A stretch of 64,000 nucleotides of DNA from Algihabitans sp965233705 (GCA_965233705.1 CBDDTF010000001.1:744001-808000); one strand, 5' to 3'. Shown: positions 1 to 9,153, numbered from the stretch's first letter. Program-made: numbers and translations. Notes: generated by a model not told the origin, from the sequence alone.

Positions 1-4
1 ACCC

Positions 5-102
5 CGCCGACCGGCTGAAAACCGCCCTCGATCGTAGTCTTGGAGGGATGCTGCCAGCCCGGCGCCGCACGGAGGCGGGCGATCCGGCCGGGCATCGCTC
101 CG
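5..102. repeat. Interspersed palindromic repeat, degenerate copy (R1)
   Basis: Positions 5-28 match the right arm of palindrome A seen at 45051-45075 (core AAAACCGCCCT). Positions 42-102 form an imperfect palindrome with arms GGAGGGATGC and GCATCGCTCC, equivalent to palindrome B at 61811-61873. The rest of 1-160 shows no gene. As the most diverged of seven copies it is probably old. It lies downstream of the substrate-binding protein gene, which reads toward it. Confidence 0.6.
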
Positions 103-160
103 GGAGAGAGGGGGCGGGGCGGACGCGCCGCCCCGCCAGGGCTAGCCGCTCGGGGCCGGC

Positions 161-1363
161 CTACTCGGGCCAGCGGATCTCGGCCGCCGCCGCCGCGTCG
201 GGGTAGACGGTCACCAGGCGGCCGTCCTGCCACTGCATGCCCATCATCTCGGCGCGTTCGTTCTGGTTGTTCGCCCCGAACTTCACGCCGTAGCCGACCG
301 CGGTGGTGCCCGCCGGCACGTCGATGGCCTCGACCGCGGCGAGGATCGACTCCGCGTCGAAGCCCTCGGCCTGATCGATCGCCTCGAGCAGCACCAGCGC
401 GCCGACGTAGTTGTTCAGGGAGTGGCCAGAGCGCGGCGACTCGCCGTACTTCTCCTCGTAGGTGGCGACGAAGTCCTCCAGGCCGGGGGTGAAGTCGGTG
501 TTCACCGCGTACTGGGTGAAATCGACGTTGAGCACCCCCTCGATGACGTCGGCGCCCACCGCCTCGGCCGTCGGCAGCATGGAATAGCCGCCGCCGCCGC
601 CGATGATCGCCCCGGGTTCGAAGCCGGCCTCGTTGGCCTGCTGCAGGAACAGCACCGAGTCGTTCTGGTAAGAGGTCTGCAGCACCACATCGACGCCGCG
701 CTGCTTGAGGTCGAGGACGAGCGACGACATGTCGACCGTCGAGGCCGGATAGCCCTGCACGGTGACGATGTTCAGGCCGGCCTCCTCGCCGTAGGTCTTC
801 TCGTGACCGGCCACCGAGGTGCCGTAGCTGGAATCCTCGTGGATGATCCCGATCTTCAGCTCGGCCGGATCCTTGCCGAGGCCGGGCGCCACCTTCTCGA
901 CGATCATCTCGACCGCCATCTTGCCCATGTCCTCGGCGGTCGGGTTGGTCCGGTAGAGGTAAGTGAAGTCGCGGCCGGTCACGTCGTCGGCCACAGCGCC
1001 CAGCTCGAAGTAGGGCACCTCGGCGAGCTCGGCGACCTGGCTGGCCGCGATCGAGCGCGAGGAGGAGTAGGTGCCGAAGATCGCCTTGACGCCCTCGAGC
1101 GAAATCAGCCGGCGCGCCTCGCCGATCGCCTGGTTGTTGTCGACCGCGTCGCCGCGCAGCAGCACGATCTGCTCGCCCTGCACGCCGCCCCTGGCATTGA
1201 TCTCGTCGACCGCGATCTCCAGGCCGCGCGCGCTCTCCTCGCCCAGCAGCGCGAGCTGGCCGCTGAAGGGATAGAGCGCGCCGAACTTCACCTCGGCCAG
1301 GGCCGGGCCGGCGAGAAGCACCGCCGCGGCGGCGGGACCGGTCAGCAATGTTTTGATCTTCAT
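161..1363 (-). CDS. ABC transporter substrate-binding protein, branched-chain amino acid type
   Basis: A 400-residue periplasmic protein of the Leu/Ile/Val-binding family (type I fold). A Sec signal peptide of about 23 residues ends in GPALA before EVKFGALYPF. The opening YPFSGQLALLGEESARG, followed by AVDEINARGG, is typical of the first lobe. This receptor family delivers amino acids, amides, urea or aromatic carboxylates to LivHMGF-type permeases. No permease or ATPase is visible, so these would lie left of the window or elsewhere. It is 43 bp downstream of the ThDP enzyme on the same strand and probably cotranscribed, which hints at a keto acid or its precursor as ligand. The ligand cannot be read from sequence. 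Confidence 0.85.
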   Translation of the reverse strand: MKIKTLLTGPAAAAVLLAGPALAEVKFGALYPFSGQLALLGEESARGLEIAVDEINARGGVQGEQIVLLRGDAVDNNQAIGEARRLISLEGVKAIFGTYSSSRSIAASQVAELAEVPYFELGAVADDVTGRDFTYLYRTNPTAEDMGKMAVEMIVEKVAPGLGKDPAELKIGIIHEDSSYGTSVAGHEKTYGEEAGLNIVTVQGYPASTVDMSSLVLDLKQRGVDVVLQTSYQNDSVLFLQQANEAGFEPGAIIGGGGGYSMLPTAEAVGADVIEGVLNVDFTQYAVNTDFTPGLEDFVATYEEKYGESPRSGHSLNNYVGALVLLEAIDQAEGFDAESILAAVEAIDVPAGTTAVGYGVKFGANNQNERAEMMGMQWQDGRLVTVYPDAAAAAEIRWPE

Positions 1364-1406
1364 GGTTTCCTCCCTGATGCAGGTCTCGCCACGCGAGACC
1401 CCGCGC

Positions 1407-3149
1407 TCAGTAGTCGAGCGCCTTCTTGCCCTGGAAACTGGTGATCGGCGGATGCGCGCGTTCGTCGGTCACCACGTCGATCACGGTGACCGCCGGCGCG
1501 GCCAGGGCGGCCTGCAGCGCCGGCAGGAAATCGCCGGGCGCCTCCACCCGCACGCCCTGGCAGCCGCAGGCCTGCGCGAGCGCGGCATGGTCCACCGCCT
1601 CGAAGTGCACGACATCGGTGTGGGCGCCGAACAGGCTGAGCTCGGCATGCTTTTGGTAGCCGAGGATCTGGTTGTTCAGCACCACCACCACGACAGGCAG
1701 CCGCATGCGCCGCGCGGTCTCCAGCTCCGCCCAGACGTGGGCGAAGCCGCCGTCGCCGGTCACGCAGACGACCGGCGCCTGCGGTCGCGCGGCCTTGGCG
1801 CCCAACGCGAAGGGCAGCCCCCAGCCCAGGCCGGCCAGGCCGCGCGGCGTCAGAAAGCGTTGCCCGGCCCGGCGGGCGGTCAGGTAGTTGGCCACCCAGA
1901 TCGAGGCGTAGCTGGCATCGGCGACCACGATGGCGTCGTCGCCGAGCTGGCTGTCCAGGTCGCGCATCAGACGCTCGGGCCGGCAGGGCACGGCGTCCAG
2001 GTCGACCAGCCGGGCGAGGTCGGCCGCGTGCGCCTCGCGCGCCGCGGCGATCCGCGCCGCGAGATCGGCCCGGCGCGCCCGCAGCGCCGCCGGGTCGCGG
2101 GTCTCCAGCGCCTGCGCGAGCGCGGCCAGGGTCAGCTTCGCGTCGCCCTTCAGCCGCAGCGCCTCGTAGTTGCGCCCGATCTCGCCGCCGTCGATGTCAA
2201 CATGGATGTAACGCGCGTCGCGGGGGTAGAGCTGCCAGCTATCCGTGCCGTTCTGATTGGTGCGGTTGCCGACCAGCAGCACCACGTCGGCCTGGGTCAC
2301 CATCTCGCGCAGGTGCGAGGAGCGGCCGCCCGGCGCCATGAAATAGCCGACCACGCCCAGCGAAAGCGGGTCGGTCTCGGCCACCGCGCCCTTGCCCATG
2401 ACGGTGGTCGCCACCGGCAGGCCGAGCGCCTGCAGCGCCCCCAGCTCTGCCGTCGCGCCGGAGGCGTGCACGCCGCCGCCGGCGATCACCACCGGCGCGC
2501 GCGCGCCGGCCAGCAGCTCCGCCGCCTCGGCGATCCGTGCCGGGTCCGCCGTGCTGCGGTCGAGCGGATAGCGGCCGAGGTCGGCCTGGCGGCGCGGCGC
2601 GTCGGGAGCCAGTTCGGGCCGCTCGTCCAGCAGGTCGAGCGGCATCAGCAGCACCGCCGGGCCGCAGCGGCCCGAGGCTGCGGCGGCGAAGGCCATGTCG
2701 ACGTAGTCGTCGATCCGGTCGATCTCGGCGACCCGCCGCACCCACTTGGCCACGCCGCCGAAGAGCGCGAGGTGGTCGAGTTCCTGAAAGGCGTTCTTGT
2801 CGGTGAACTTGCGGTGCACGTCCTGCACGATCGCGACCAGCGGGGTCGAGGCCTTCAGCGCCTCGGCCAGCCCCGGCACCAGCAGGGTCGCCGCCGGCCC
2901 GTTCTGGGCCGTCACCACCGGCACCCGCCCGGACACGCGCGCATAGGCGTCGGCCATCGCCGCCCCGGCGTTCTCCGTGCGGTAGCCGATCTGGCGCAGG
3001 CCGTAGTCCGGCGCGGCGAGGAAGAGCGCCGAGGGAATCGACTGGCCGAAGATCTCCTTCACGCCGTGGCGCTGCAACGCGGCGGCCAGCAGGTGGGCGC
3101 CGGTGACGTTGACCGGCGCTCGCGGCGTGTCGGTCGTCGCTGTGGACAT
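1407..3149 (-). CDS. Thiamine diphosphate-dependent enzyme, acetolactate synthase-like
   Basis: A 580-residue cytosolic protein with the three-domain plan of the ThDP acetolactate synthase/decarboxylase family. The activating glutamate is E59 in YRTENAGAAMADAYARVSG. The ThDP/magnesium motif runs from GDG near residue 465 to LNN about 26 residues later. Substrate is not decided by sequence: relatives include acetolactate synthase, sulfoacetaldehyde acetyltransferase, glyoxylate carboligase and 2-oxoacid decarboxylases. No small regulatory subunit follows, which argues against biosynthetic IlvB. Its neighbours, a zinc alcohol dehydrogenase and an ABC receptor, suggest catabolism of a 2-keto acid whose aldehyde product is then reduced or oxidised. 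That link is inference. Confidence 0.85.
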   Translation of the reverse strand: MSTATTDTPRAPVNVTGAHLLAAALQRHGVKEIFGQSIPSALFLAAPDYGLRQIGYRTENAGAAMADAYARVSGRVPVVTAQNGPAATLLVPGLAEALKASTPLVAIVQDVHRKFTDKNAFQELDHLALFGGVAKWVRRVAEIDRIDDYVDMAFAAAASGRCGPAVLLMPLDLLDERPELAPDAPRRQADLGRYPLDRSTADPARIAEAAELLAGARAPVVIAGGGVHASGATAELGALQALGLPVATTVMGKGAVAETDPLSLGVVGYFMAPGGRSSHLREMVTQADVVLLVGNRTNQNGTDSWQLYPRDARYIHVDIDGGEIGRNYEALRLKGDAKLTLAALAQALETRDPAALRARRADLAARIAAAREAHAADLARLVDLDAVPCRPERLMRDLDSQLGDDAIVVADASYASIWVANYLTARRAGQRFLTPRGLAGLGWGLPFALGAKAARPQAPVVCVTGDGGFAHVWAELETARRMRLPVVVVVLNNQILGYQKHAELSLFGAHTDVVHFEAVDHAALAQACGCQGVRVEAPGDFLPALQAALAAPAVTVIDVVTDERAHPPITSFQGKKALDY

Positions 3150-3238
3150 GGGTCCTCCCGGGTCAGGACGCCGCGGCGTCCGCGGTTGTCGTCAACAGGG
3201 ACTTGCCGAGGCGGCCGGCCGCCTCGGCCCGGCCCGGC

Positions 3239-4300
3239 TCAGTCGTCGCCCGCCGCCGGCGCAGTCTTGCCGGGCAGGAGCAGCACCTTGACCGCCTGCT
3301 TGTCGCGGGCGAGCTTCATGGCCTGCTGCGCACGCGCCAGGGGCTCGCGATGGGTGATCAGGGCCGACAGTTCGCCGCCGTGGGCGGCGAGAAGGCGAAT
3401 GGCCTCCTCGACCGCGCGGGCGGTGGTGTCGTGGGCGCCGCGCAGTTGCTTCTTCTCGCGCACCAAGCCCGTCAGGTCGATCCGGCAGGCGCCGGCGTGG
3501 ATTCCGGCGGCGACGAGAAGGCCGCAGGGCCGCAGCGCCGCCAGCCCCTCCTCCACCGAACGGGCCGCCCCCGTCGCCTCGATCACCCGGTCGGCGCGCC
3601 GGCCGAAGCAGCGCGCCACGGCGGCCTCCAGCGTCTCCCCGGCCAGGTCGGCGGTCCGGTCGATCCCCAGCTTGCGGGCCCGGGCCAGGCGGGCGGTGTC
3701 GTCGAGCCCGACCAGCAGGACCTCCGCGCCGCGATGCCGGGCGACCCAGGCCGCGGCCATGCCGATCGGACCGGGCCCCAGCACCACCACCGCCGCGCCG
3801 GCCTCGACCTCGGCCAGGTCGACGGCGTTGACGGCAACGGACAGCGGCTCGGTCAGCGCCGCGGTCTCCAGCCGCAGGCCGTCGGGCAGCGGCCGGCAGT
3901 TGGCCGCCGGCACCCGCACGCGCGCGGCGAAGGCCCCGTCGCGGTGCAGCCCGATGATTCGCCGCGCCTCGCAGGCCTCCGGCCGCCCCGCGCAGCAGCC
4001 CGCGCAGCGGCCGCAGGTCACGGTCGGCCAGCAGGTGACCCGCGTGCCCACCGGCAGGGTTTCGACATCGCCGGCGACCGCGCGGACGATGCCGGCGAAC
4101 TCGTGACCGAGGGTCACCGGCAGGTTGTCTGCCATGAACGCGTAGTCGGGCGTCCAGTCGTAGGCGTGCAGGTCGCTGCCGCAGAGTCCGGCCGCCGCCA
4201 CCTCGATCAGCACTTCGCCCGGGGAAAGCTCCGCGTCGGGCAGACGGACCTGCTCCAGCGCGGCTCCGAAGGCCGGCCGGGTCTTGCGCAGGGCAAGCAT
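3239..4300 (-). CDS. Zinc-dependent alcohol dehydrogenase, sorbitol/threonine dehydrogenase type
   Basis: A 353-residue medium-chain dehydrogenase. Catalytic zinc ligands are present in GLCGSDLH and GHEFAG. A structural zinc lobe is seen in CWPTVTCGRCAGCC followed by a further Cys. The Rossmann motif is VVVLGPGPIG near residue 170. It should oxidise or reduce a polyol, hydroxyacid or aldehyde with NAD(P). It is first in a leftward unit with the ThDP enzyme (89 bp gap) and divergent from the GntR regulator, with a 14-bp palindrome between them. The exact substrate is unknown. Confidence 0.88.
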   Translation of the reverse strand: MLALRKTRPAFGAALEQVRLPDAELSPGEVLIEVAAAGLCGSDLHAYDWTPDYAFMADNLPVTLGHEFAGIVRAVAGDVETLPVGTRVTCWPTVTCGRCAGCCAGRPEACEARRIIGLHRDGAFAARVRVPAANCRPLPDGLRLETAALTEPLSVAVNAVDLAEVEAGAAVVVLGPGPIGMAAAWVARHRGAEVLLVGLDDTARLARARKLGIDRTADLAGETLEAAVARCFGRRADRVIEATGAARSVEEGLAALRPCGLLVAAGIHAGACRIDLTGLVREKKQLRGAHDTTARAVEEAIRLLAAHGGELSALITHREPLARAQQAMKLARDKQAVKVLLLPGKTAPAAGDD

Positions 4301-4372
4301 GCGTTCACTCCCTCGACCCGCGCCAGCCGGGCACCGCCGGCCCGCGGGTTGTTTGTTCTTTGTTGTATGTTA

Positions 4373-4386
4373 TTTGTTATAACAAA
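4373..4386. promoter_or_regulatory. Palindromic operator candidate for the GntR regulator
   Basis: TTTGTTATAACAAA is a perfect 14-bp palindrome in an AT-rich island between the divergent dehydrogenase and GntR genes. Further TTTGTT half-sites precede it at about 4351-4362. FCD-type GntR proteins bind short AT-rich palindromes, so autoregulation plus control of the leftward operon is likely. Confidence 0.6.
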
Positions 4387-4419
4387 CGCTCCACCAGAAC
4401 CGCAGGCGTGTCAAGGCCC

Positions 4420-5115
4420 ATGCTGAAGACCGAGAAAAAGAGCGATGAATCAAAGGATTGGGTGAAACCCCTGGCGCGGGAGAACCTGAGCGACCGGGCT
4501 TACCTGGCCCTCCGCGACGCCCTGATGCGCGGCCAGCTCAAGCCCGGGGAGCGGATGCGGCTCAGGCCGATGTCGGCGCGCTTCGGCATCTCCCCGACGC
4601 CGATGCGCGAGGCCCTGCTGCGTCTGGTGGTCGAGCGCGCGATGGTGGTCGATTCCCGTGGCACCGTGACGGTCCCCACCCTGACGCTCGACGAGCTGCT
4701 GGAGATCCGCTCGATCCGCGTCGACCTGGAGGGCAACACCGCCGCGGCGGCAGCGCTGCGCGCCCGTCCCGAGGAGATCGCCGAACTGGAGGCGATCCAC
4801 GCGCAGATCACCGAGTGTCACGACGCCGGCACCTTCGAGAAGGCGGTCGACCTGAACACCGAGTTCCACCTGGCCCTCTGCCGCCTGGGCGCGCGGCCGA
4901 TCACCTACGATCTGGTCGAAGGGCTGTGGGTGCGCTGCGGGCCGATCCTCTCCCACCTCTACGACGCCGGCATCCCCTCGAACTGGCACCCCCACCCGCA
5001 CCTGCGCGTGATCGACGCGCTGAAGGCGCGCGACCCGGAGGCCGCGCGCGAGGGCATCCGCATCGACATCGAGGCCGGCGGCCAGGGACTGCTCGACCAC
5101 GTCCGGGCCAACTGA
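4420..5115 (+). CDS. GntR family transcriptional regulator, FCD (FadR) subfamily
   Basis: A 231-residue regulator. The N-terminal winged helix reads LSDRAYLALRDALMRGQLKPG, then FGISPTPMREAL as recognition helix. The all-helical FCD ligand domain follows with metal-site residues of the type NTEFH and late histidines. The ATG at 4420 is preferred: the in-frame ATG at 4360 would place the start upstream of the operator palindrome and add 20 residues unlike any GntR N-terminus. Members usually repress a neighbouring catabolic operon and are released by a small organic acid. The obvious target is the divergent dehydrogenase/ThDP/receptor unit. Confidence 0.88.
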   Translation: MLKTEKKSDESKDWVKPLARENLSDRAYLALRDALMRGQLKPGERMRLRPMSARFGISPTPMREALLRLVVERAMVVDSRGTVTVPTLTLDELLEIRSIRVDLEGNTAAAAALRARPEEIAELEAIHAQITECHDAGTFEKAVDLNTEFHLALCRLGARPITYDLVEGLWVRCGPILSHLYDAGIPSNWHPHPHLRVIDALKARDPEAAREGIRIDIEAGGQGLLDHVRAN

Positions 5116-5172
5116 GACGGGTCAGCTCCCGCGCCCCGCCCGCCGGCCCGGGCGTGCCGCGCGGCACCGCCG

Positions 5173-6738
5173 TCAGGCGGCCGGGCACGGGCGGTAGCGG
5201 GCCTGGAGGCGGCGTTTCAGGATCTTGCCGCTGTCTTCGCGCGGCAGCGCCGCGTCGAAGACGATGCGCCGGGGGATCTTGTAGCGGGCGAGCTTGCCGG
5301 CCAGGGCGGCGCGCAGCGCCTCGGCCTCCAGCGCCTGGCCGGGCTCCGGCTCGACGTGGGCGCAGACGACCTCGCCGAAGTCCTCGTCCGGGATGCCGAA
5401 GACGGCGCAGTCGCGCACGCCGGGCAGCTCGTGCAGCGCGTTCTCGATCTCCGAGGGGAAGATGTTGACCCCGCCGGAGACGATCATCTCCTTGGCCCGG
5501 CCGGTCAGGAAGAGGTAGCCGTCGGCGTCCAGGTAGCCGAGCTCCCCGGCGGTGGTCAGCTCGCCGCGCCGGATCTGCGCGCTCGCCTGCGGATTGCCCA
5601 GGTAGTGCGAACGCGGGTAGCCGGCGATCCGCAGGTAGACCTCGCCGATCTCGCCGGCCGGCAGCGGCCGCCCCTGCGGGTCGAGGATGCGCACCTCGGC
5701 CCCGGGCAGCGGCCGGCCGACGGTGCCGGGCTTGGCCAGCGCCTCGGCCGAGCCGTGCGCCACCGCGGGCCCGGTCTCGGAGGCGCCGTAGTACTCGTGG
5801 ATCACCGGCCCCCACCAGGCGATCATCCGCCGCTTGACCTCGGGCGGACAGGGGGCTGCGCCGTGGGCGACGAAGCGCAGCGAGGAGAGGTCGTAGCGCC
5901 GGCGCACCGCCTCCGGCAGCTTGAGCAGGCGCACGAACATGGTGGGCACCAGGTGCAGATGGGTGATCGCCTGCGCCGCGATCAGCCGCAGCAGGTCCTC
6001 GGCGTCGAAGCGCGGCTGCAGGATCACGCTGGCGCCCGGCGTGCGCAGCGCGGTCAGGGCGTAGACGTTGGGCACCGAGTGGTAGAGCGGGCCGGTGATC
6101 ACGGTGCGCACCGGCGTGACGCCGTCGAGGCCGTAGGCCAGACCCATGACCTCGCGGATGCGCCGCACCATCTCGCCCGAGGCGGGCTCGCGCACCACCC
6201 CCTTGGGCGCGCCGGTGGTGCCGGAGGTGTAGATGATGTTGCTGCGCAGCGCCGGCGCCGGCCCCTCCCAGGGTGCCGCCGTCAACAGCTCGTCGTAGGC
6301 CTCGGCGGTCTCGGGCACCGCCGGCGCGGGCTCGGCGATCCGGTAGGCCGCGACCAGCTCCGGCGGGGTCGGCACGCAGACCAGCCGGCGCCCCTCCAGG
6401 ATCGGCGCGAGCAGGGGGAAGAGGTCGCGGTGGCAGAGCACCAGGCCGGCGCCGCTGTCCGTCAGGACCGAGGCCAGTTCCGGGCTGGTCAGGTGCCAGT
6501 TGAGCGGGACGCAGTAGGCGCCCAGGCGGTTGAGCGCCAGCGCGACCTCGAGGAACGGCAGGTCGTTGCGCAGCAGCACCGCGACCCGGTCGTCCTCCCC
6601 GATCCCGCGCTCGTGCAGGGCGCGCGCGAGCCGCGCCGCGCGGGCAGCAAGCTGCGCCTGGGAGACCCGCCGCTCACCCAGAACGACACTGCCCGGCGGA
6701 ACCGCCGTCGCCGGCCGATCCGCAGCCGTCTCAGTCAT
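5173..6738 (-). CDS. AMP-forming acyl-CoA synthetase (fatty or aromatic acid:CoA ligase)
   Basis: A 521-residue member of the ANL adenylating family. Visible motifs are the P-loop IIYTSGTTGAPKGVV, the YYGASETGP aromatic/adenine motif, the hinge GELGYLDADGYLFLTGRAKE and the C-terminal catalytic lysine in LPREDSGKILKRRL. It activates a carboxylic acid to its CoA thioester using ATP. It is the last gene of a leftward operon with two acyl-CoA dehydrogenases, a crotonase-fold protein and a TRAP transporter, so it probably activates the imported acid. Chain type (fatty, cyclic or aromatic) is not determined. Confidence 0.88.
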   Translation of the reverse strand: MTETAADRPATAVPPGSVVLGERRVSQAQLAARAARLARALHERGIGEDDRVAVLLRNDLPFLEVALALNRLGAYCVPLNWHLTSPELASVLTDSGAGLVLCHRDLFPLLAPILEGRRLVCVPTPPELVAAYRIAEPAPAVPETAEAYDELLTAAPWEGPAPALRSNIIYTSGTTGAPKGVVREPASGEMVRRIREVMGLAYGLDGVTPVRTVITGPLYHSVPNVYALTALRTPGASVILQPRFDAEDLLRLIAAQAITHLHLVPTMFVRLLKLPEAVRRRYDLSSLRFVAHGAAPCPPEVKRRMIAWWGPVIHEYYGASETGPAVAHGSAEALAKPGTVGRPLPGAEVRILDPQGRPLPAGEIGEVYLRIAGYPRSHYLGNPQASAQIRRGELTTAGELGYLDADGYLFLTGRAKEMIVSGGVNIFPSEIENALHELPGVRDCAVFGIPDEDFGEVVCAHVEPEPGQALEAEALRAALAGKLARYKIPRRIVFDAALPREDSGKILKRRLQARYRPCPAA

Positions 6739-6810
6739 CTCTCACCTCGTCGCTTCGCACGCTTGGAGCCAGGTCACCAGGATCAGGCCGCCCGGGTCGG
6801 GCGACCGGGA

Positions 6811-7986
6811 TCAGGCCGCCGCGCCACCGGGATGGTAGCCGGCGGGACCGCGTGCAGGGTTGGTAGGGTCGGTAGGGTCGGCGGGATCGCGCGGCAGGAG
6901 GTGGCGCGCGACGCGGCGCTCCAGGTCCTGGCGGCTGCCGCAGCGCCCGCTCAGGTCCCAGACCCGTTTCATCCAAAGGTGCAGGTCGCTCTCGTAGGTG
7001 TAGCCCATCGCCCCGTGCACCTGCAGCGCCACGCGCGCCGCCTGCTGCGCGGCGGCGCCGGCGGCGAGCAGCGCGTGCGCCGTATGCACCGCCGCCTGGC
7101 TCTGCCCGGCGGCCAGGCTCCAGGCCGCGCGCAGCAGCACCGGCTCGGCGAAGTCGAGCGCCACCCGCAGGTCGGCCAGGGCCTGCTGCAGCGCCTGGAA
7201 GGCGCCGATCGGCCGGCCGAACTGTTGGCGCAGGCCGGCGTGCTCCACCGCCATGGCGAGCAGGCGCCGGCCGACGCCGAGCAGCTCGGCGGCCACGACC
7301 ACCTCCTCCTGCCCGGCGATCCGCGCCGCCGCGGCCGCGTCGAGGGCGCCGACCGGCGTGCCCGGCGCCCGGGCGGTCACCCGCGCCGCCGGCCGGGTGG
7401 CGTCGAAGCCCTCGAGCGGCGTCAGCGCGACCTCCTCCGGCGTGCGCAGGCGCCAGCTCAGGGGCTCCGTCTCGGCCCCGGTCTCGGTCTCGGCCCCGGC
7501 CTCGGTCTCGGCCCCGGTCTCGGCCCCGGTCTCGGCCCCGGTCTCGGCCCCGGTCTCGGCCTCAGCGCAGAGAAACCCGGCCGCGCCCTCCGGCAGCAGG
7601 CAGGGCCGGCCGGGCCGGACCAGGGCGAGCCGGCGCCCGGCGCCGAGCAGCGCCGCCAGCTCCTGGGCCGCGCGCGGCGCCCCGGTCGCCGCCAGTTCGG
7701 CCAGCAGCGGCGCGGTGACGGCCGCCGTCTCCAGCATCGGTTCGGGCAGCGCCGCGACGCCGCAGGCCTGCCCCACCACCGCCAGCGTGACGGCATCCAG
7801 GCCGAGGCCGCCCTGGGTCTCGGGCACGGCGATGCCGGGCAGGCCCTGGTCGACCAGGGCCGACCAGCGCGCGGCATCGACGCGGCCGCCGGCCTGGCGC
7901 AGCGCCGTCGCCGGACAGGCGGCCGCCAGCGCCCGGGCGACCGCCTCGCCCATCATCCGCTGCTCTTCGCTCACCAGGAATCGCAT
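6811..7986 (-). CDS. Acyl-CoA dehydrogenase family protein with an ETGA repeat insertion
   Basis: A 391-residue flavoprotein of the acyl-CoA dehydrogenase fold. The C-terminal helical part is recognisable (RQQFGRPIGAFQALQQALAD, then HGAMGYTYESDLHLWMKR), while the N-terminal domain is shortened and diverged. Between about residues 142 and 174 lies a low-complexity insertion of repeated Glu-Thr-Gly-Ala, where the family has middle-domain beta strands. It is 4 bp from a second acyl-CoA dehydrogenase gene. Adjacent unequal pairs of this kind often form heteromeric enzymes, as in pimeloyl-CoA or steroid side-chain dehydrogenases. Substrate is unknown. Confidence 0.85.
   Translation of the reverse strand: MRFLVSEEQRMMGEAVARALAAACPATALRQAGGRVDAARWSALVDQGLPGIAVPETQGGLGLDAVTLAVVGQACGVAALPEPMLETAAVTAPLLAELAATGAPRAAQELAALLGAGRRLALVRPGRPCLLPEGAAGFLCAEAETGAETGAETGAETGAETEAGAETETGAETEPLSWRLRTPEEVALTPLEGFDATRPAARVTARAPGTPVGALDAAAAARIAGQEEVVVAAELLGVGRRLLAMAVEHAGLRQQFGRPIGAFQALQQALADLRVALDFAEPVLLRAAWSLAAGQSQAAVHTAHALLAAGAAAQQAARVALQVHGAMGYTYESDLHLWMKRVWDLSGRCGSRQDLERRVARHLLPRDPADPTDPTNPARGPAGYHPGGAAA
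7465..7563 (-). repeat. Coding tandem repeat, period 12-18 bp
   Basis: Repeats of GGCCCCGGTCTC and GGCCTCGGTCTC variants encode Ala-Glu-Thr-Gly units in the acyl-CoA dehydrogenase above. All periods are multiples of three, so copy-number change keeps the frame. Units are nearly identical, suggesting recent slippage. Confidence 0.8.
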
Positions 7987-7990
7987 CGCC

Positions 7991-9151
7991 TCACCCCGCC
8001 TTGGGCAGCCCGAGCACGCGGGTCGCGATGATCGCGCGCTGGATTTCGTTGGTGCCGGCGTAGATCGGTCCGGCCAGGGAGAAGAGGTAGCCGGCGCGCC
8101 AGCGCGCGGCCTCCTCCGGGCTGCAGTCGGCGTCCTCGGCCGGCGGGCTGCCGATCAGCGCGATCGCGGCGGCGTGCAGCTCGCGGTCGAGCTCCGACCA
8201 GAAGATCTTGTTGGCGCTGGCCTCGGCGCCGACCGTCTCGCCCGCGGCCAGGCGCGCGGCGGTGCGGTAGGCCGCCAGCGCATAGGCCTCGGCGTCCATC
8301 CAGGCTCTGAGCACCGCCTGTTCGAGCGTCGCGTCGGCGCGGTGACGGTTGCGCCGATAGAGCTCGAGCAGACGCTCCGCCGCCCGCTGAAACCGCGCTG
8401 GGCTGCGCAGCAGCAGGCCGCGCTCGAAGCCGGCGGTCTGCATGGCGATGCGCCAGCCCTCGCCCTCGGCGCCGACACGGTTGGCGGCCGGCACCCGCAC
8501 CTCGTCGAAGAAGATCTCGGCGAAGCCGGGCAGCCCGTCGAGCTGGGCGATCGGCCGCACGCGCACGCCCGGCGCGTCGAGCGGCACGAGCAGAAAGGAC
8601 AGCCCCCGATGGCGCGCGCTGTCCGGGTCGCTGCGGAACAGGCCGAAGCACCAGTCGGCGAAGACCGCCCGGGTCGACCAGATCTTCTGGCCGCTGATCA
8701 CGTAGTCGTCGCCGTCGCGCCGCGCATGGCTGCGGATCGCGGCCATGTCGCTGCCGGCGCCCGGCTCCGACCAGGCCTGCGCCCAGATCTCCTCGCCCGC
8801 CGCCATGGGCGGCAGGAAGCGGGCCTTCTGCGCCTCGCTGCCGAAGCTCTGCAGGGTCGGACCCAACAGGAAGAGGCCGTTCTGATTGACCCGCCCAGGC
8901 GCGTCGGCGCCCCAGTACTCCTCCTCGACCAGCAGCCAGTCGGCGATCCCCAGGCCACGGCCGCCATAGACCTCGGGCCAGGACACGACCGACCAGCCGC
9001 CGGCGGCGAGGCGCCGCTCCCAGTCGCGGTGGGCGGCGAAGCCGTCGGGCGTGTCGAAGGAGGGCAGCGGCGCGGCCGGCAGGTTGGCGCGCAGCCAGGC
9101 CCGCACCTCCCGGCGCAGCGCCTGCTGCCTCTCGTCCTCTCGCAGGTCCAT
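7991..9151 (-). CDS. Acyl-CoA dehydrogenase
   Basis: A 386-residue acyl-CoA dehydrogenase. FAD/substrate motifs include WAQAWSEPGAGSDMA near residue 130 and KIWSTRA near 155. The C-terminus carries IYAGTNEIQR near residues 363-372. In medium-chain enzymes the residue before GT is the catalytic Glu (YEGT); here it is Ala, so the base must lie elsewhere or in the partner subunit. The gene is 4 bp upstream of the repeat-containing dehydrogenase and 2 bp downstream of the crotonase-fold gene. The unit should introduce an alpha,beta double bond into an acyl-CoA made by the ligase. Confidence 0.88.
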   Translation of the reverse strand: MDLREDERQQALRREVRAWLRANLPAAPLPSFDTPDGFAAHRDWERRLAAGGWSVVSWPEVYGGRGLGIADWLLVEEEYWGADAPGRVNQNGLFLLGPTLQSFGSEAQKARFLPPMAAGEEIWAQAWSEPGAGSDMAAIRSHARRDGDDYVISGQKIWSTRAVFADWCFGLFRSDPDSARHRGLSFLLVPLDAPGVRVRPIAQLDGLPGFAEIFFDEVRVPAANRVGAEGEGWRIAMQTAGFERGLLLRSPARFQRAAERLLELYRRNRHRADATLEQAVLRAWMDAEAYALAAYRTAARLAAGETVGAEASANKIFWSELDRELHAAAIALIGSPPAEDADCSPEEAARWRAGYLFSLAGPIYAGTNEIQRAIIATRVLGLPKAG

Positions 9152-9153
9152 GC

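Noticed and set aside
1353..4106. A 917-codon open frame on the plus strand opposite the ThDP enzyme and dehydrogenase
   Set aside because: It is His/Arg/Gly-rich low-complexity translation antisense to two genes with clear catalytic motifs; typical of GC-rich DNA.
5356..8031. An 891-codon open frame opposite the CoA ligase and acyl-CoA dehydrogenase
   Set aside because: No domain can be seen and it lies antisense to confidently assigned genes.
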